Source: DASZQL01 sp964391865 (GTDB taxonomy: Bacteria > Planctomycetota > Phycisphaerae > Phycisphaerales > UBA1924). From it: 64,000 bases of DNA. A program made the position numbers and the translations under genes. Shown in pieces: positions 30,031-39,544 of this stretch. Below the pieces are notes generated by a model. That model made no database searches. It was not told the origin of the DNA and was given only the letters and a program-made list of their open reading frames with translations. The stretch's first letter is position 1; every line of letters begins with the position of its first letter. Location of the stretch: NCBI GenBank assembly GCA_964391865.1, contig CAYMNQ010000005.1, positions 186,001-250,000 on the forward strand, given 5' to 3'.

Positions 30031-31332
30031 TCACTCGTGCGTCGCGCTCTCTGCCGCTTCCTTACGGTGCGCGAGCCCCGTCGCGACGCTGACGACGAGC
30101 CACAAGCCCGACAGCGCCACGGCGACCGGGATACTGAGCGTGGTCAGGAGCACGGCGGCCCATGAGCCGGCCATGTCGCCGGCGCGGTAGACGGCGGTGT
30201 CGATGAAGTTCTTTGATTTGTACTTCTCGTCCGGGCCCAAGATGGTGAAGAGCACTTCGCGGGCGGGGCGGTCGATGGCGTAGTGCAGGCCGCGCCGCAG
30301 CATTTGGAAGACGGCAAGCACGCTGATGATGGGCTGCGACGCGAGCGTGATGAAGCCGAGCCCGGTGATGACGGGGACGATGGCGAGCGACGCCGCGATG
30401 CCGATGCGCGGCATGAGATGGCCGGTGATCATCGCCTGCGTGAGCAGTGTGAGCGCGTTGGTCCAGATGTCGATCTGCGCGAAGGCGGCGCGGCGGGAGG
30501 CTTCGTCGGGGAAGGTCTCTTCGATCAGGCGCGCCTGCTCGATGTAGAGGAATGTCGAAGTCAGCGAGTACAGAAGGATGTACGCGCCGATGATCGCCAG
30601 GTACGGGCGCGAGGCGAGCAGGCGCAGGCCCTCGAGGACGCGCACGCTCGGCTCACGTTGAACGGCGGGGGCGGCGGTGCTCGGCGCGGCGCGGGGGAGG
30701 AGGCTGATCGCGCACCAGATCGCGAGTTCGATGGGAATGAGGGCGCACGCCATCAGGACCGGGGCGCCGAGCGAGACTTCGCCCATGCCCGGCAGGCTGA
30801 AGCCCTTGGAGGCGGCGGCGGTGGCGATGCCGCCCAGCATCGCACCGAGCGTGCCGCCGATGCCGACAAGCCCGAAGAGTCGGGTGCCCTGCTCGCGCGA
30901 CCAGATGTCCGCCATCACGGACCAGAAGACGCTGACGACGAAGAGGTTGTAGACACTGAGCCAGATGTAGAAGCCGTAGCCGAGCGCGACGTGCGATGGT
31001 TCGGGCAGCAGCCAGAAGAGGAGCAGAAAGACGGCGATGTTCGCCTGGAAGAATCGGTACGTGAGAGGGATGAAGACGCGCCGCCGCCACTTGGACGCGG
31101 CGAGCGCGTAGAGCGGGCTGGCGAGGAGCATGGCGGCGAGGGTGCCGGTCATGAGCCAGGGCAGCTTGTCGTAGCCGCGGCTGATGCCCATGGACTCGCG
31201 GATGGGGCGGAGAAGGTAGAAGCTGAAGAGGACGAGGAAGAAGTAAGCCGCCGAGAGGAGAAGCGTGCGCCACTCGGCGGGATTGGTCGGGAAACCGAAG
31301 CCCGGCCGCTTGCTTGCTCTCCCCTCAATCAC
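30031..31332 (-). CDS. ADP/ATP antiporter-like or MFS-type carrier (433 aa)
   Basis: About twelve transmembrane segments. The N-terminus (WRTLLLSAAYFFLVLFSFYLLRPIRESMG) and the mid-protein FWSVMADIWSREQGTRLFG resemble bacterial relatives of Tlc nucleotide carriers, grouped with MFS. C-terminal RPAREVLFTILGPDEKYKSKNFIDT is also typical. Such proteins occur in free-living planctomycetes, where the substrate is not settled, so I do not claim nucleotide transport. Divergent from the epimerase gene. Confidence 0.8.
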   Translation of the reverse strand: MIEGRASKRPGFGFPTNPAEWRTLLLSAAYFFLVLFSFYLLRPIRESMGISRGYDKLPWLMTGTLAAMLLASPLYALAASKWRRRVFIPLTYRFFQANIAVFLLLFWLLPEPSHVALGYGFYIWLSVYNLFVVSVFWSVMADIWSREQGTRLFGLVGIGGTLGAMLGGIATAAASKGFSLPGMGEVSLGAPVLMACALIPIELAIWCAISLLPRAAPSTAAPAVQREPSVRVLEGLRLLASRPYLAIIGAYILLYSLTSTFLYIEQARLIEETFPDEASRRAAFAQIDIWTNALTLLTQAMITGHLMPRIGIAASLAIVPVITGLGFITLASQPIISVLAVFQMLRRGLHYAIDRPAREVLFTILGPDEKYKSKNFIDTAVYRAGDMAGSWAAVLLTTLSIPVAVALSGLWLVVSVATGLAHRKEAAESATHE

Positions 31333-31437
31333 GCCGGAGATCTCCTTGCAACCAACGCACGCGACGGGTGTATATCGGCACAGCGCGTGGATGGTTGCGG
31401 CGTGCGCCCGAGCTTCCGCGCCAACTCTGAGGTTGCC

Positions 31438-32619
31438 ATGAGCTACACCAGCCGTCGGTCGTTTCTGAGCACCACACTCGCCGCCGGGGCCGCCATCGCC
31501 GCGGCCCCGGTTCTTTCCCGCGCCGCCGCGGCGGACGTGGCACCGGGCACGAAGGGCGCAAGCGGGGGCAGAAAGATTCTCATTCTCGGCGGGACGGGCT
31601 TCCTCGGGCCATCAACAGTCGAAGCAGCGCAGAGGCGCGGGCACACCATCACGCTCTTCAACCGCGGCAAGACGGAAGAGGCGAAGGGCGGGATGTTCCC
31701 CGATCTCGAGAAGCTCTACGGCAACCGCGACCCGGAGAAGTTCGCCGACGACAAGAAGCCCGACTCGCCCAAGGGGCTTGAATCGCTGAAGGGGCGGACG
31801 TGGGACGTGGTGATCGACAACTCGGGGTACTACCCGCGCCACGTGAAGGCGTCGGCGGAGCTGCTGGCGCCGAGCGCGGGTCGGTACATCTACATCTCGT
31901 CGGTGTCGGCGTACGCGTCGAACGACAAGCCGAACTCCGACGAGACCGCCGCCCGCGCCACGCTGAGCGATCCGACGGTCGAGACAATGGGCGCGCAGTA
32001 CGAGAACTACGGCGGGCTGAAGGCGCTGTGTGAGCAGTCGGTCGAAGCGGCGTTCAAGGAGCGCGCGGTGATCGTGCGGCCGGGGTACATCGTCGGGCCG
32101 GGCGATCCGACGGACCGCTTCACTTACTGGCCCGTGCGCGCGGACAAGGGCGGGGAGATGGCGGTGCCCGGCTCGCCCGATGATCCGATCCAGATCATCG
32201 ACGCGCGCGACCTGGGCGAGTGGCTCGTGAATCTGGCGGAAACGGGGACGGCGGGGACGTTCAACGCCGTCGGCCCGGCGAAGCCGGCGCGCTGGGGCGA
32301 GATCATCGATGCGTGCGTGGCGGCGGCGAGCAACAAGCCGACGCCCGTGTGGATTCCGACGGAATCGGTGAGCGAGCTGGTCGGCGCGTTCCCGATCTGG
32401 CTACCGCCGGCGGGCGAGTTCGCGGGGTTCCATAGCTGGAGCAACGCGCGGGCCGTCGCCGCCGGGTTGAAATTCAGGCCGACGTCGGATGTGGTGAAGG
32501 ACACACTGGCGTGGTTCAAGACGTTGCCCGAGAAGCGGCAGAGCGAACTGCGAGCGGGGATCAGCGGCGTGCAAGAGGCTTCGCTCTTGGCGAAGCGGAA
32601 GGCGGGCGGGGAGCGGTAG
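31438..32619 (+). CDS. Tat-exported NAD-dependent epimerase-fold protein (393 aa)
   Basis: ATG at 31438. Twin-arginine signal (TSRRSFLSTTLAAGAA, residues 4-19), then an extended SDR Rossmann fold: ILILGGTGFLGPSTV binds NAD(P), VVIDNSGYYPR, YIYISSVSAYA, and Tyr near YENYGGLKALCE as the catalytic YxxxK-like site (Lys conserved). It probably acts outside the cytoplasm with bound cofactor. The true start is well right of the long upstream frame, which overlaps the divergent carrier. Confidence 0.88.
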   Translation: MSYTSRRSFLSTTLAAGAAIAAAPVLSRAAAADVAPGTKGASGGRKILILGGTGFLGPSTVEAAQRRGHTITLFNRGKTEEAKGGMFPDLEKLYGNRDPEKFADDKKPDSPKGLESLKGRTWDVVIDNSGYYPRHVKASAELLAPSAGRYIYISSVSAYASNDKPNSDETAARATLSDPTVETMGAQYENYGGLKALCEQSVEAAFKERAVIVRPGYIVGPGDPTDRFTYWPVRADKGGEMAVPGSPDDPIQIIDARDLGEWLVNLAETGTAGTFNAVGPAKPARWGEIIDACVAAASNKPTPVWIPTESVSELVGAFPIWLPPAGEFAGFHSWSNARAVAAGLKFRPTSDVVKDTLAWFKTLPEKRQSELRAGISGVQEASLLAKRKAGGER

Positions 32620-32638
32620 TTCCCCTCGATCACTGAGT

Positions 32639-34258
32639 TCACGAGCCCGCGCGCACCTTGAATCGGCTGACGAGCCGCCGGAGTTCGTCCGCCTGTTTGT
32701 TGAGGCTGGCGGCGGCGTCGGCGGCCCGCCCGGCCCCGCCGCGGGCTTCGCCCGTGGTGGCGGAGATTGATTCGACACTCCGGCTGATCTCGCTGCTGGC
32801 GGCGCTCTGCTCGGCCGATGCGGCGGCGATCGCACGGATGGTTTGCGCAACGCCGCTGGCTCCCGCGACGATCTTCTCCAGGCTGGCGCCGGCGCTCGTC
32901 GCCTGTGCCACACCGCTCTCGACCTGCGCGGTGCCGCCCTGCATCAGTCGGACCGATTCGCCGGTCTCTCGCTGGATCGCCTCGATACTCGTCGCGATCT
33001 CATCGGTGGCTTTGGTCGTACGATCGGCGAGCTTGCGGACTTCGTCGGCGACGACCGCGAAGCCGCGGCCGTGCTCGCCGGCGCGGGCGGCTTCGATCGC
33101 CGCGTTGAGGGCGAGCAGGTTGGTCTGATCGGCGATGTCGTTGATGATTTCGATGATGCGCCCGATCTCGGCGGAGCGTTTGCCCAGTTCCGTGACGCTC
33201 CGAGCCCCGGCTGTCACCGCCTCATTGATCGATCGCATCTCTTCGATGGTGGCCGCGACCGTCTGGCCGCCCGCGGTCGCGACTTTGCCGGATTCATCCG
33301 CCGCTCGGGCCGCCTCGCCGCTCTGCGTTGCGACATGCTCAACCGAGGAGGACAGTTCCGAGACCGCCGCGGCGATCTGGTTCACTTGATCGGCCTGACG
33401 GCTCATCGCGTTGGCGGTCTCGTCCGCCGAGGTCGACAACTGCGCTGCCTCACCGGCGACCGTGTTCGACGCTTGCGTGATTCTGACGATCAGTGACTCG
33501 ACTGACTCGGCCGCGGCGTTGAGGGAACGCGCCAGTTGGCCGATCTCGTCGGTGCCCACCATTTTCGAGCGTGCGGTCAGATCACCGGCGGCGAAGGCAC
33601 CGAGAACAGCCCGGCTCTCATTGAGGGGAAGGACGATGCTCCTTTGGATCACCCACGAGCCCAGCACCATCGACGCGAATGAAGCGGCGCCGGCCACGAG
33701 GATGAACTGCTGGAACCGATCGATTGTGGCGGTGGCGGCTTCCGATGCTGAGTGCTGCTGAGCCTGAATCAGGTCGCTCAGTGCTTCGGTGCGAGATTCG
33801 AGCGCTGAGAACGCCTTCTCAAAGTCGGGCATCATGACCCTGCCGCTTTCCGGATCCGCGAGCGCGGCAACCACGAGAGACTCGGCGCTCTTGAGATACT
33901 TCTCGAGATCGGGCCGCACGGCGTCGATGGCACCGGTGATTTCGGCCCCGACGGGCAGCCGTGCGTTCGCTTCCAAGAGATCCCGAAAGTTCTGGCTGTG
34001 CTCGGAGAGTTCGGCCTTCGCCTGCTTCTTCTCTTCGTCGGCGCGCGCCAGAAGCGCGGCGTACGCGTCTCCCCGCACCGCGTCGTGCATCATGTCGCAC
34101 TCGAGATGGTTGCGCAGGCATTCGGTGATCAGCGTTGAGCGCTCGATGGCTGCCCCGGCGCGCCGCTGAGCCACCGTCGCGATCCCCGCGACCACGCCGA
34201 CCAATGCCAATCCAACCCCGCCCATCAGATTCAATCGAGTCCGCACGGAGAGTGTCAT
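32639..34258 (-). CDS. Methyl-accepting chemotaxis protein (539 aa)
   Basis: Start ATG at 34258. N-terminal helix (LMGGVGLALVGVVAGIATVA), a periplasmic four-helix-type sensor (about 35-190), a second helix (FILVAGAASFASMVLGSWVI), a HAMP domain, then the signalling hairpin with DIADQTNLLALNAAIEAARA and GRGFAVVADEVRKLADRT. It follows the porin gene after a 30-base gap on the same strand, so the two may be co-transcribed. No C-terminal methylesterase-binding pentapeptide is apparent. Confidence 0.93.
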   Translation of the reverse strand: MTLSVRTRLNLMGGVGLALVGVVAGIATVAQRRAGAAIERSTLITECLRNHLECDMMHDAVRGDAYAALLARADEEKKQAKAELSEHSQNFRDLLEANARLPVGAEITGAIDAVRPDLEKYLKSAESLVVAALADPESGRVMMPDFEKAFSALESRTEALSDLIQAQQHSASEAATATIDRFQQFILVAGAASFASMVLGSWVIQRSIVLPLNESRAVLGAFAAGDLTARSKMVGTDEIGQLARSLNAAAESVESLIVRITQASNTVAGEAAQLSTSADETANAMSRQADQVNQIAAAVSELSSSVEHVATQSGEAARAADESGKVATAGGQTVAATIEEMRSINEAVTAGARSVTELGKRSAEIGRIIEIINDIADQTNLLALNAAIEAARAGEHGRGFAVVADEVRKLADRTTKATDEIATSIEAIQRETGESVRLMQGGTAQVESGVAQATSAGASLEKIVAGASGVAQTIRAIAAASAEQSAASSEISRSVESISATTGEARGGAGRAADAAASLNKQADELRRLVSRFKVRAGS

Positions 34259-34288
34259 GACTTGCTGCGCTCCATCATGGTGCATCGT

Positions 34289-35665
34289 TCAGAACGCGAT
34301 CTCAACCCGTATGCCGATGACCAACGCATCGTCCGTTGAAGTCGAGCCCGAAGGGCTGACGACATACTGCACGTCCGGCTTCACGCTGATGGCGCCCGTG
34401 AGCTGCGCCTTGTAGAACCACTCGATCGCGAGTTCGTCGTCGTTGAACCCCGCGAGCGGCTCATCACTGAGGCCGGCCCACGCGAGAAAGACGCCGGTCG
34501 AGTCGGCATCCCGCCCTTCGAAGGTTCCCAGCAGCGAGAGCCCCGCGCCGACGTACCCCTCGACGGGGTTGACCGCCGACTCGCCACGCCCGAATTGAAC
34601 AAACGCGGATAGACCGCGCTCGTCCTCGGTGTCGTCGGGTGCGCGCTCCCACAGCCGCGCCTCTGCGAGCATGAAGAAGCCCCGCGTGCCGCTTTCTACC
34701 ACGCCGTCAAAGCGCGTGAAGTCCCCGGTGTGTCCCCACGCACCGGCGGCGATGCGTCCCGCGCCGAGAAACCACAACTGATCCCAGGTTACGCCAGCTT
34801 CTCCAACGAAGTACCAGTCTTCCGAGCGGTCATCGCTGAAGAACGTCGCCGGTCCCTGACCGCCAAGACGGACCCCGTCCCGGATGGCGCCGTCGTACCA
34901 GCCGAACCCGGCGTACAACTGAGTCGTTGGATAGACGAACAGGTTCAGCGACGTCGCGGGATCGGGGTAGGTGGGCAGTACGAGATTGGTGGGATCCACG
35001 CCGGCGGCGGAGTGAATGAACTCCGCCCCCGCGGCGGGTGAGCCGAACTCGGACGCACCGTCGACCTTGCCCGCCTTCACGCGGAGCACGTTGTCGAACA
35101 ACCACTGTTCGTACCACAATTCCGCAACCTGATCGAGCGCCGACGGCGTGGTGTCCAGATTCGAAATGCCCATGAAATCGCCCGCATCGGTGCTGATGCT
35201 GTTGCCGGAGCTGGAGTAGAAGTCGACGAACACGGTGCCCCCGACGAGGCCGAACAGCTTCCCGGTATCCACGGTCAGATTGGCGTCGATCAGATGCCTG
35301 TACGAACCCCTCCTGCGGATCCCTCCCGACACATTGCCGAGCCAGTCCATCGTGTACGAGCCAGCGAGCGTGATTCCGGCATCTTCGAGCGCCGTCCGCG
35401 CTCCCGCGAGATCTCCGGTCACCCGAGACCACCCCGCCCACGGCAATTCACCGAAGCGCTCTCGCTCTGTCGCGGGAGCGGCTGGGGCGGATTCGGGTGG
35501 ACGGCGGGGGCCGCGCTCGTGACCTTCGAGATCGACCGGCACATCAGCGAGGTCGGGCAGATCAAAGTCCACCGGCTGCGCGACAGCGTGCGCGGCTACC
35601 AGCCCCGCGATTGAGGCGGCGCCGATCGATCCGTAGAACGAATTCCTGTTGGGTCGCCGATGCAC
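34289..35665 (-). CDS. OprB-family carbohydrate-selective porin (458 aa)
   Basis: Signal peptide in residues 1-29 (ending AHAVAQ). A Pro-rich region precedes the OprB fold: LPWAGWSRVTGDLAGAR, the outer-membrane strands GGTVFVDFYSSSG and LRVKAGKVDGASEF, and the C-terminal YVVSPSGSTSTDDALVIG ending in IAF. It forms an outer-membrane channel for sugars. The next gene codes for a chemoreceptor, which hints at a linked uptake and sensing function. Confidence 0.88.
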   Translation of the reverse strand: MHRRPNRNSFYGSIGAASIAGLVAAHAVAQPVDFDLPDLADVPVDLEGHERGPRRPPESAPAAPATERERFGELPWAGWSRVTGDLAGARTALEDAGITLAGSYTMDWLGNVSGGIRRRGSYRHLIDANLTVDTGKLFGLVGGTVFVDFYSSSGNSISTDAGDFMGISNLDTTPSALDQVAELWYEQWLFDNVLRVKAGKVDGASEFGSPAAGAEFIHSAAGVDPTNLVLPTYPDPATSLNLFVYPTTQLYAGFGWYDGAIRDGVRLGGQGPATFFSDDRSEDWYFVGEAGVTWDQLWFLGAGRIAAGAWGHTGDFTRFDGVVESGTRGFFMLAEARLWERAPDDTEDERGLSAFVQFGRGESAVNPVEGYVGAGLSLLGTFEGRDADSTGVFLAWAGLSDEPLAGFNDDELAIEWFYKAQLTGAISVKPDVQYVVSPSGSTSTDDALVIGIRVEIAF

Positions 35666-36319
35666 GTGATCCCGCCTCTCTCGATGATCGCGTCACCATG
35701 CGCGCTAACACAGCGACACCCATCCGCGGCACGGTGCCACACGCGAGCGGCTGATCATCGAATCATTGTTGAGCAACCAAGAGTGCGGTCGCACTCCAAC
35801 GGCGCGATCCAACTTCGTTCAACCCGCGATTTCGGGGATAAACAGTATGATGCCGGAGGTCCTAGAACGCGCGGCGGGATCGCTGCGCATCCAACGGGCG
35901 TCACGAAACTATGCCTTCGGGCTTCGCAAGCGTCGGCTGAGCTTGAAGCGAGTTGAAGCGTGCGCAGCGTCTCCGCCTGCTGGCAGAGCTGCGCTGCGGC
36001 CTGAAGGGCGTGCTTGGCGCCCTCGGCGCTGAGAGATATCGCGGCGATGCTGTCGCCTGATGTCGAGTGGCAGTCGACGAAGAGCGCCCCGCCGCGGCAC
36101 CCGCGCGCCCTGCGAGCGGGGAACCCGATTGCGAGCCTCAGCGTCGGCGATCCCGAGTCGGGAACTCACTGGCCGGGGAAAAGCACGATTGGGCTGAGCG
36201 TCACAGTTCACACAAGCCATTCCGGCACGCAGCAGAGACACCACGCTAAGTCGAAATCCGCGCTCACGGGGTGGTTGACGGCGGAGCACACACTCGCGGT
36301 GACCCAGTAGAGTTGTGGA
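35666..36319. other. Intergenic 654 bp with a possible decayed minus-strand frame
   Basis: No intact gene. On the minus strand, roughly 35930-36130, one frame has GC-ending codons and a protein-like stretch (GDSIAAISLSAEGAKHALQA), but it has stops upstream (around 36180) and loses codon bias downstream. This fits a gene remnant. The rest probably holds the promoters of the porin and helicase genes. Confidence 0.35.
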
Positions 36320-38821
36320 ATGAACCCGGTGTTCGTTTGGTTCACACGCGACGGTCGGCGGGCGTTCCCCTTTCAGGAGCGCGCGTGGCGGGCGTATCTC
36401 GACGGGTTCTCCGGCCTGATCCACGCGCCGACGGGGATGGGGAAGAGCTACGCGGCGTGGCTCGGGCCGCTGATGGAGCACGCGGCGGAGCTGGGGTCGG
36501 GCGATCGCGCGCCGGCTCGCGCCGGGCGCGGCGCGCGCGAGGCGGCTGAGCCTATTCGTGTGCTGTGGCTCACTCCCATGCGGGCATTGGCGACCGACAC
36601 GGTGAACGCGTTGACGGCGCCGATTCACGAGCTGGGCTGGTCGTGGACGATCGAGAAGCGGACGAGCGACACCAGCGTGTCGCTGCGCGCGAAGCAGCGA
36701 GAGCGGCTGCCGACGTGCCTCGTGACGACGCCCGAGAGCTTGTCGATCATGCTGTCGTATGCGGACGCCCGCGAGCGGCTGTCGACGCTGCGATGTGTGG
36801 TGGTGGATGAGTGGCACGAACTGCTCTCGACGAAGCGCGGCGTGCAGGCGGAACTGTGCCTGGCGCGGCTGCGGCGGTGGAACCCCGGCGTTCGCATGTG
36901 GGGACTGTCGGCGACGCTGAGCAATCTTGATGTTGCGCTCGACGCGCTGCTGGGCGTGGGCGCTCATCGCGAGCGGGCGGCGATCATCGGCGCGGAGCCG
37001 GGCAAAGCGATCGAAGTGGAGTCCCTGCTGCCGCCGGTGGCGATCGAGCGGTTCCCGTGGGCGGGGCATCTGGGGACGGCGATGCTGCCCGAAGTGCTCG
37101 CGGCGATCGAGCGGGCGCGGACAACGCTGCTCTTCACCAACACGCGGTCGCAGGCGGAGCTATGGTTTCGGGCGATCACGCGCGCGAAGTCGGAATGGAT
37201 GGGCGAGATCGCCTTGCATCACGGTTCGCTCGATCGCGCGCTGCGCGCACAGGTGGAGGATCTGCTGCGTGCCGGCGCGGTGCGGTGCGTGGTGTGCACA
37301 TCGAGTCTGGATCTGGGCGTGGATTTCTCGCCGGTGGAGCAGGTGATCCAGGCGGGCGGGCCGAAGGGGGTGGCTCGGCTGATCCAGCGCGCGGGGCGGA
37401 GCGGGCACCGGCCCGGGGCGACAAGCCGCGTGCTGTGCGCGCCGGCGAATGCGCTGGAGTTGGTGGAGTTCGCCGCCGCGCGGGAGGCGATTGCGCGGGG
37501 TGAGCTTGAGGATCGCCCGCCGATGCTCCGCGCGATCGACGTGCTGGCGCAGCACCTGGTGACGATCGCGGTGGGCGAGGGATTCCGCGAACAAGAGATG
37601 CTCGATGAAGTACGCACGTCGCACGCGTTCGCCGCGCTGAGCGATCAAGAATGGCGGTGGTGCCTTGACTTCATCGCGCGGGGGGGCTCGTCGCTGAGCG
37701 CCTACCCGCAGTTTGCGCGCGTGGCCATGGATGAGAAGGGTGTGTACCGCGGCGTGACAGCGCTGGTGCAGCGCACGCACCGGCTGGCGATCGGGACGAT
37801 CACCGCCGAGCTGTCGATGAGCGTGCGCTATGCGAGTGGCGCATCGCTCGGCATGATCGAGGAGGATTTCATCGCGCGGCTGCGGCCCGGCGATCGGTTC
37901 GTCTTCGCGGGGAAGACGCTCGAACTCCTGAGCGTTCGCGACATGACGGCGGTGGTGCGGAAGTCACCGTTCAAGAGCGGCGCGGTGCCGCACTGGGCCG
38001 GGTCGCGGATGCCGATTTCCAGCCAGCTGGCGTACGCGGTGCGGCGCAAGCTGAATGAGGCACGCGAGGGGCGGTTCGGCGGACCGGAGATGGAGGCGGT
38101 GCGTCCTCTGCTGGAGATTCAGAGCCGGTGGTCGCGGATTCCCTCGCCGAGTGAGCTGCTGATCGAGCGCGTGACGACGCGCGAGGGGCATCACACGTTC
38201 CTGTTCCCGTTCGAGGGACGCCTGGTGCATGAAGGGCTTGGGGCGCTGCTGGCGCACCGCGTGACGCGGCGTGCGCCGCGATCCGTGACGGTGGTGGTGA
38301 ACGACTACGGGCTTGAGATTCTGTCGCGCGAGGCGCTGGAGTTCGAGGCCGACGGCTGGCGTGAGCTGCTGAGCACGGATCGGCTGATCGACGATCTGCT
38401 CGAGTGCGTCAACAGCGGGCAGCTCGCGCGGCGGCAGTTCCGCGACATCGCGCGCATCGCGGGCCTGATCTTTCAGGGCTACCCTGGCGCGACGAAGCCC
38501 GCGCGGCATCTGCAGGCGTCGAGCGAGCTGTTCTTTGACGTGTTCAGCGAGTTCGACCCCGGCAATCTCCTGCTCGAACAAGCGCGGCACGAGGTGTTGT
38601 CGGAGCAACTCGAAGTGTCGCGCCTTCGCGCGTGCCTGGAGCGGGCGGCGGGAATGTCAATCGTGGTTGTGGACACGGAACGCCTCACGCCGCTGGCGTT
38701 CCCACTGTGGGCGGAGAGCCTGCGGATGCAGCATGTCACGAGCGAGCGCTGGGAGGACCGGGTCCGCGCGATGGTGGACCAGTTGGAACACGCCGCGTCG
38801 GTGCGCGAGCCGGTACGCTAG
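36320..38821 (+). CDS. Lhr-like, ligase-associated DEXH-box helicase (833 aa)
   Basis: Superfamily 2 helicase: APTGMGKSYAAW (Walker A, residues about 34-45), VVDEWHEL (DEXH box), SATLSN (motif III), VCTSSLDLGVDF and QRAGRSGHRPG (motif VI), then an Lhr winged-helix and beta-rich C-terminal region. Its DEWH box and the neighbouring pdeM identify it as the helicase of the ligase-associated DNA repair operon. The ATP-dependent ligase and exonuclease partners are not in this window. Confidence 0.9.
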   Translation: MNPVFVWFTRDGRRAFPFQERAWRAYLDGFSGLIHAPTGMGKSYAAWLGPLMEHAAELGSGDRAPARAGRGAREAAEPIRVLWLTPMRALATDTVNALTAPIHELGWSWTIEKRTSDTSVSLRAKQRERLPTCLVTTPESLSIMLSYADARERLSTLRCVVVDEWHELLSTKRGVQAELCLARLRRWNPGVRMWGLSATLSNLDVALDALLGVGAHRERAAIIGAEPGKAIEVESLLPPVAIERFPWAGHLGTAMLPEVLAAIERARTTLLFTNTRSQAELWFRAITRAKSEWMGEIALHHGSLDRALRAQVEDLLRAGAVRCVVCTSSLDLGVDFSPVEQVIQAGGPKGVARLIQRAGRSGHRPGATSRVLCAPANALELVEFAAAREAIARGELEDRPPMLRAIDVLAQHLVTIAVGEGFREQEMLDEVRTSHAFAALSDQEWRWCLDFIARGGSSLSAYPQFARVAMDEKGVYRGVTALVQRTHRLAIGTITAELSMSVRYASGASLGMIEEDFIARLRPGDRFVFAGKTLELLSVRDMTAVVRKSPFKSGAVPHWAGSRMPISSQLAYAVRRKLNEAREGRFGGPEMEAVRPLLEIQSRWSRIPSPSELLIERVTTREGHHTFLFPFEGRLVHEGLGALLAHRVTRRAPRSVTVVVNDYGLEILSREALEFEADGWRELLSTDRLIDDLLECVNSGQLARRQFRDIARIAGLIFQGYPGATKPARHLQASSELFFDVFSEFDPGNLLLEQARHEVLSEQLEVSRLRACLERAAGMSIVVVDTERLTPLAFPLWAESLRMQHVTSERWEDRVRAMVDQLEHAASVREPVR

Positions 38822-38848
38822 CGCGGCGTGCGGAGCGCTGATTCCATC

Positions 38849-39544
38849 ATGACGATCGAACTCGCGGGCGAAGCAGTAGCGCTGCTGCCCTTCCGCGCGG
38901 TCTGGTGGGCGGCACGCCGCACGCTGCTCGTCGCGGACCTGCATCTGGGCAAGGCGGCGACGTTCCGGGCTGCGGGGATCGCGGTGCCGGAATCGACCAC
39001 CGAGCGCGATCTGGAGCGTCTGTCGTTCCTTGTGTGCGAGCATCGTGCCGAGCGGATGGTGATTCTGGGCGACCTGTTGCACGCGAAGAGCGGGCGAACC
39101 GACGCAGTGATGGATCGCTTTGCGGACTGGCGGCGCGAGCGCGCATCTTTGGAAGTGCTGCTGGTGCGCGGGAATCACGACCGCGCGAGCGGCGATCCGC
39201 CGAGTGAGTGGCGGATCAATGTCGTCGCCGGGCCTCACGCTGAGGCGCCCTTTGTGTTCGCGCACGAGCCGGACGGCGTGGGGCCGCGCGACACACCGGG
39301 GTATGTGCTCGCGGGACACCTGCACCCGGCGGTCTCGGTGGGGCGCGGGCCGGGGAGCGTGCGGTCGGCGTGCTTCTGGTTCGGCGCCCGCGTGGGCGTG
39401 CTGCCCGCGTTCGGCGCGTTCACGGGGATGCGGGCGATCACGCCGAGCGCCGGCGACCGCGTCTTCGCGGTGAGCGAACTGGGAGTGGTCGATGTATCGC
39501 GGGCTTACTCGCCGTCGCCGGCGACGCGCATGGCGACGAGCTGA
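38849..39544 (+). CDS. pdeM: Ligase-associated metallophosphoesterase PdeM (231 aa)
   Basis: Start ATG at 38849, 27 bases after the helicase. Calcineurin-like motifs in order: ADLHLGK, ILGDLLH, VRGNHD, and AGHLHP. The family is a DNA repair nuclease or phosphodiesterase that travels with the Lhr-like helicase. The last 40 bases overlap the convergent lipoprotein gene, so the two share a 3' end. Confidence 0.92.
   Translation: MTIELAGEAVALLPFRAVWWAARRTLLVADLHLGKAATFRAAGIAVPESTTERDLERLSFLVCEHRAERMVILGDLLHAKSGRTDAVMDRFADWRRERASLEVLLVRGNHDRASGDPPSEWRINVVAGPHAEAPFVFAHEPDGVGPRDTPGYVLAGHLHPAVSVGRGPGSVRSACFWFGARVGVLPAFGAFTGMRAITPSAGDRVFAVSELGVVDVSRAYSPSPATRMATS

Noticed and set aside
30283..31437. 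N-terminal extension of the epimerase-fold protein
   Set aside because: The extension is antisense to the membrane carrier and very acidic. The Tat signal at 31438 marks the true start.
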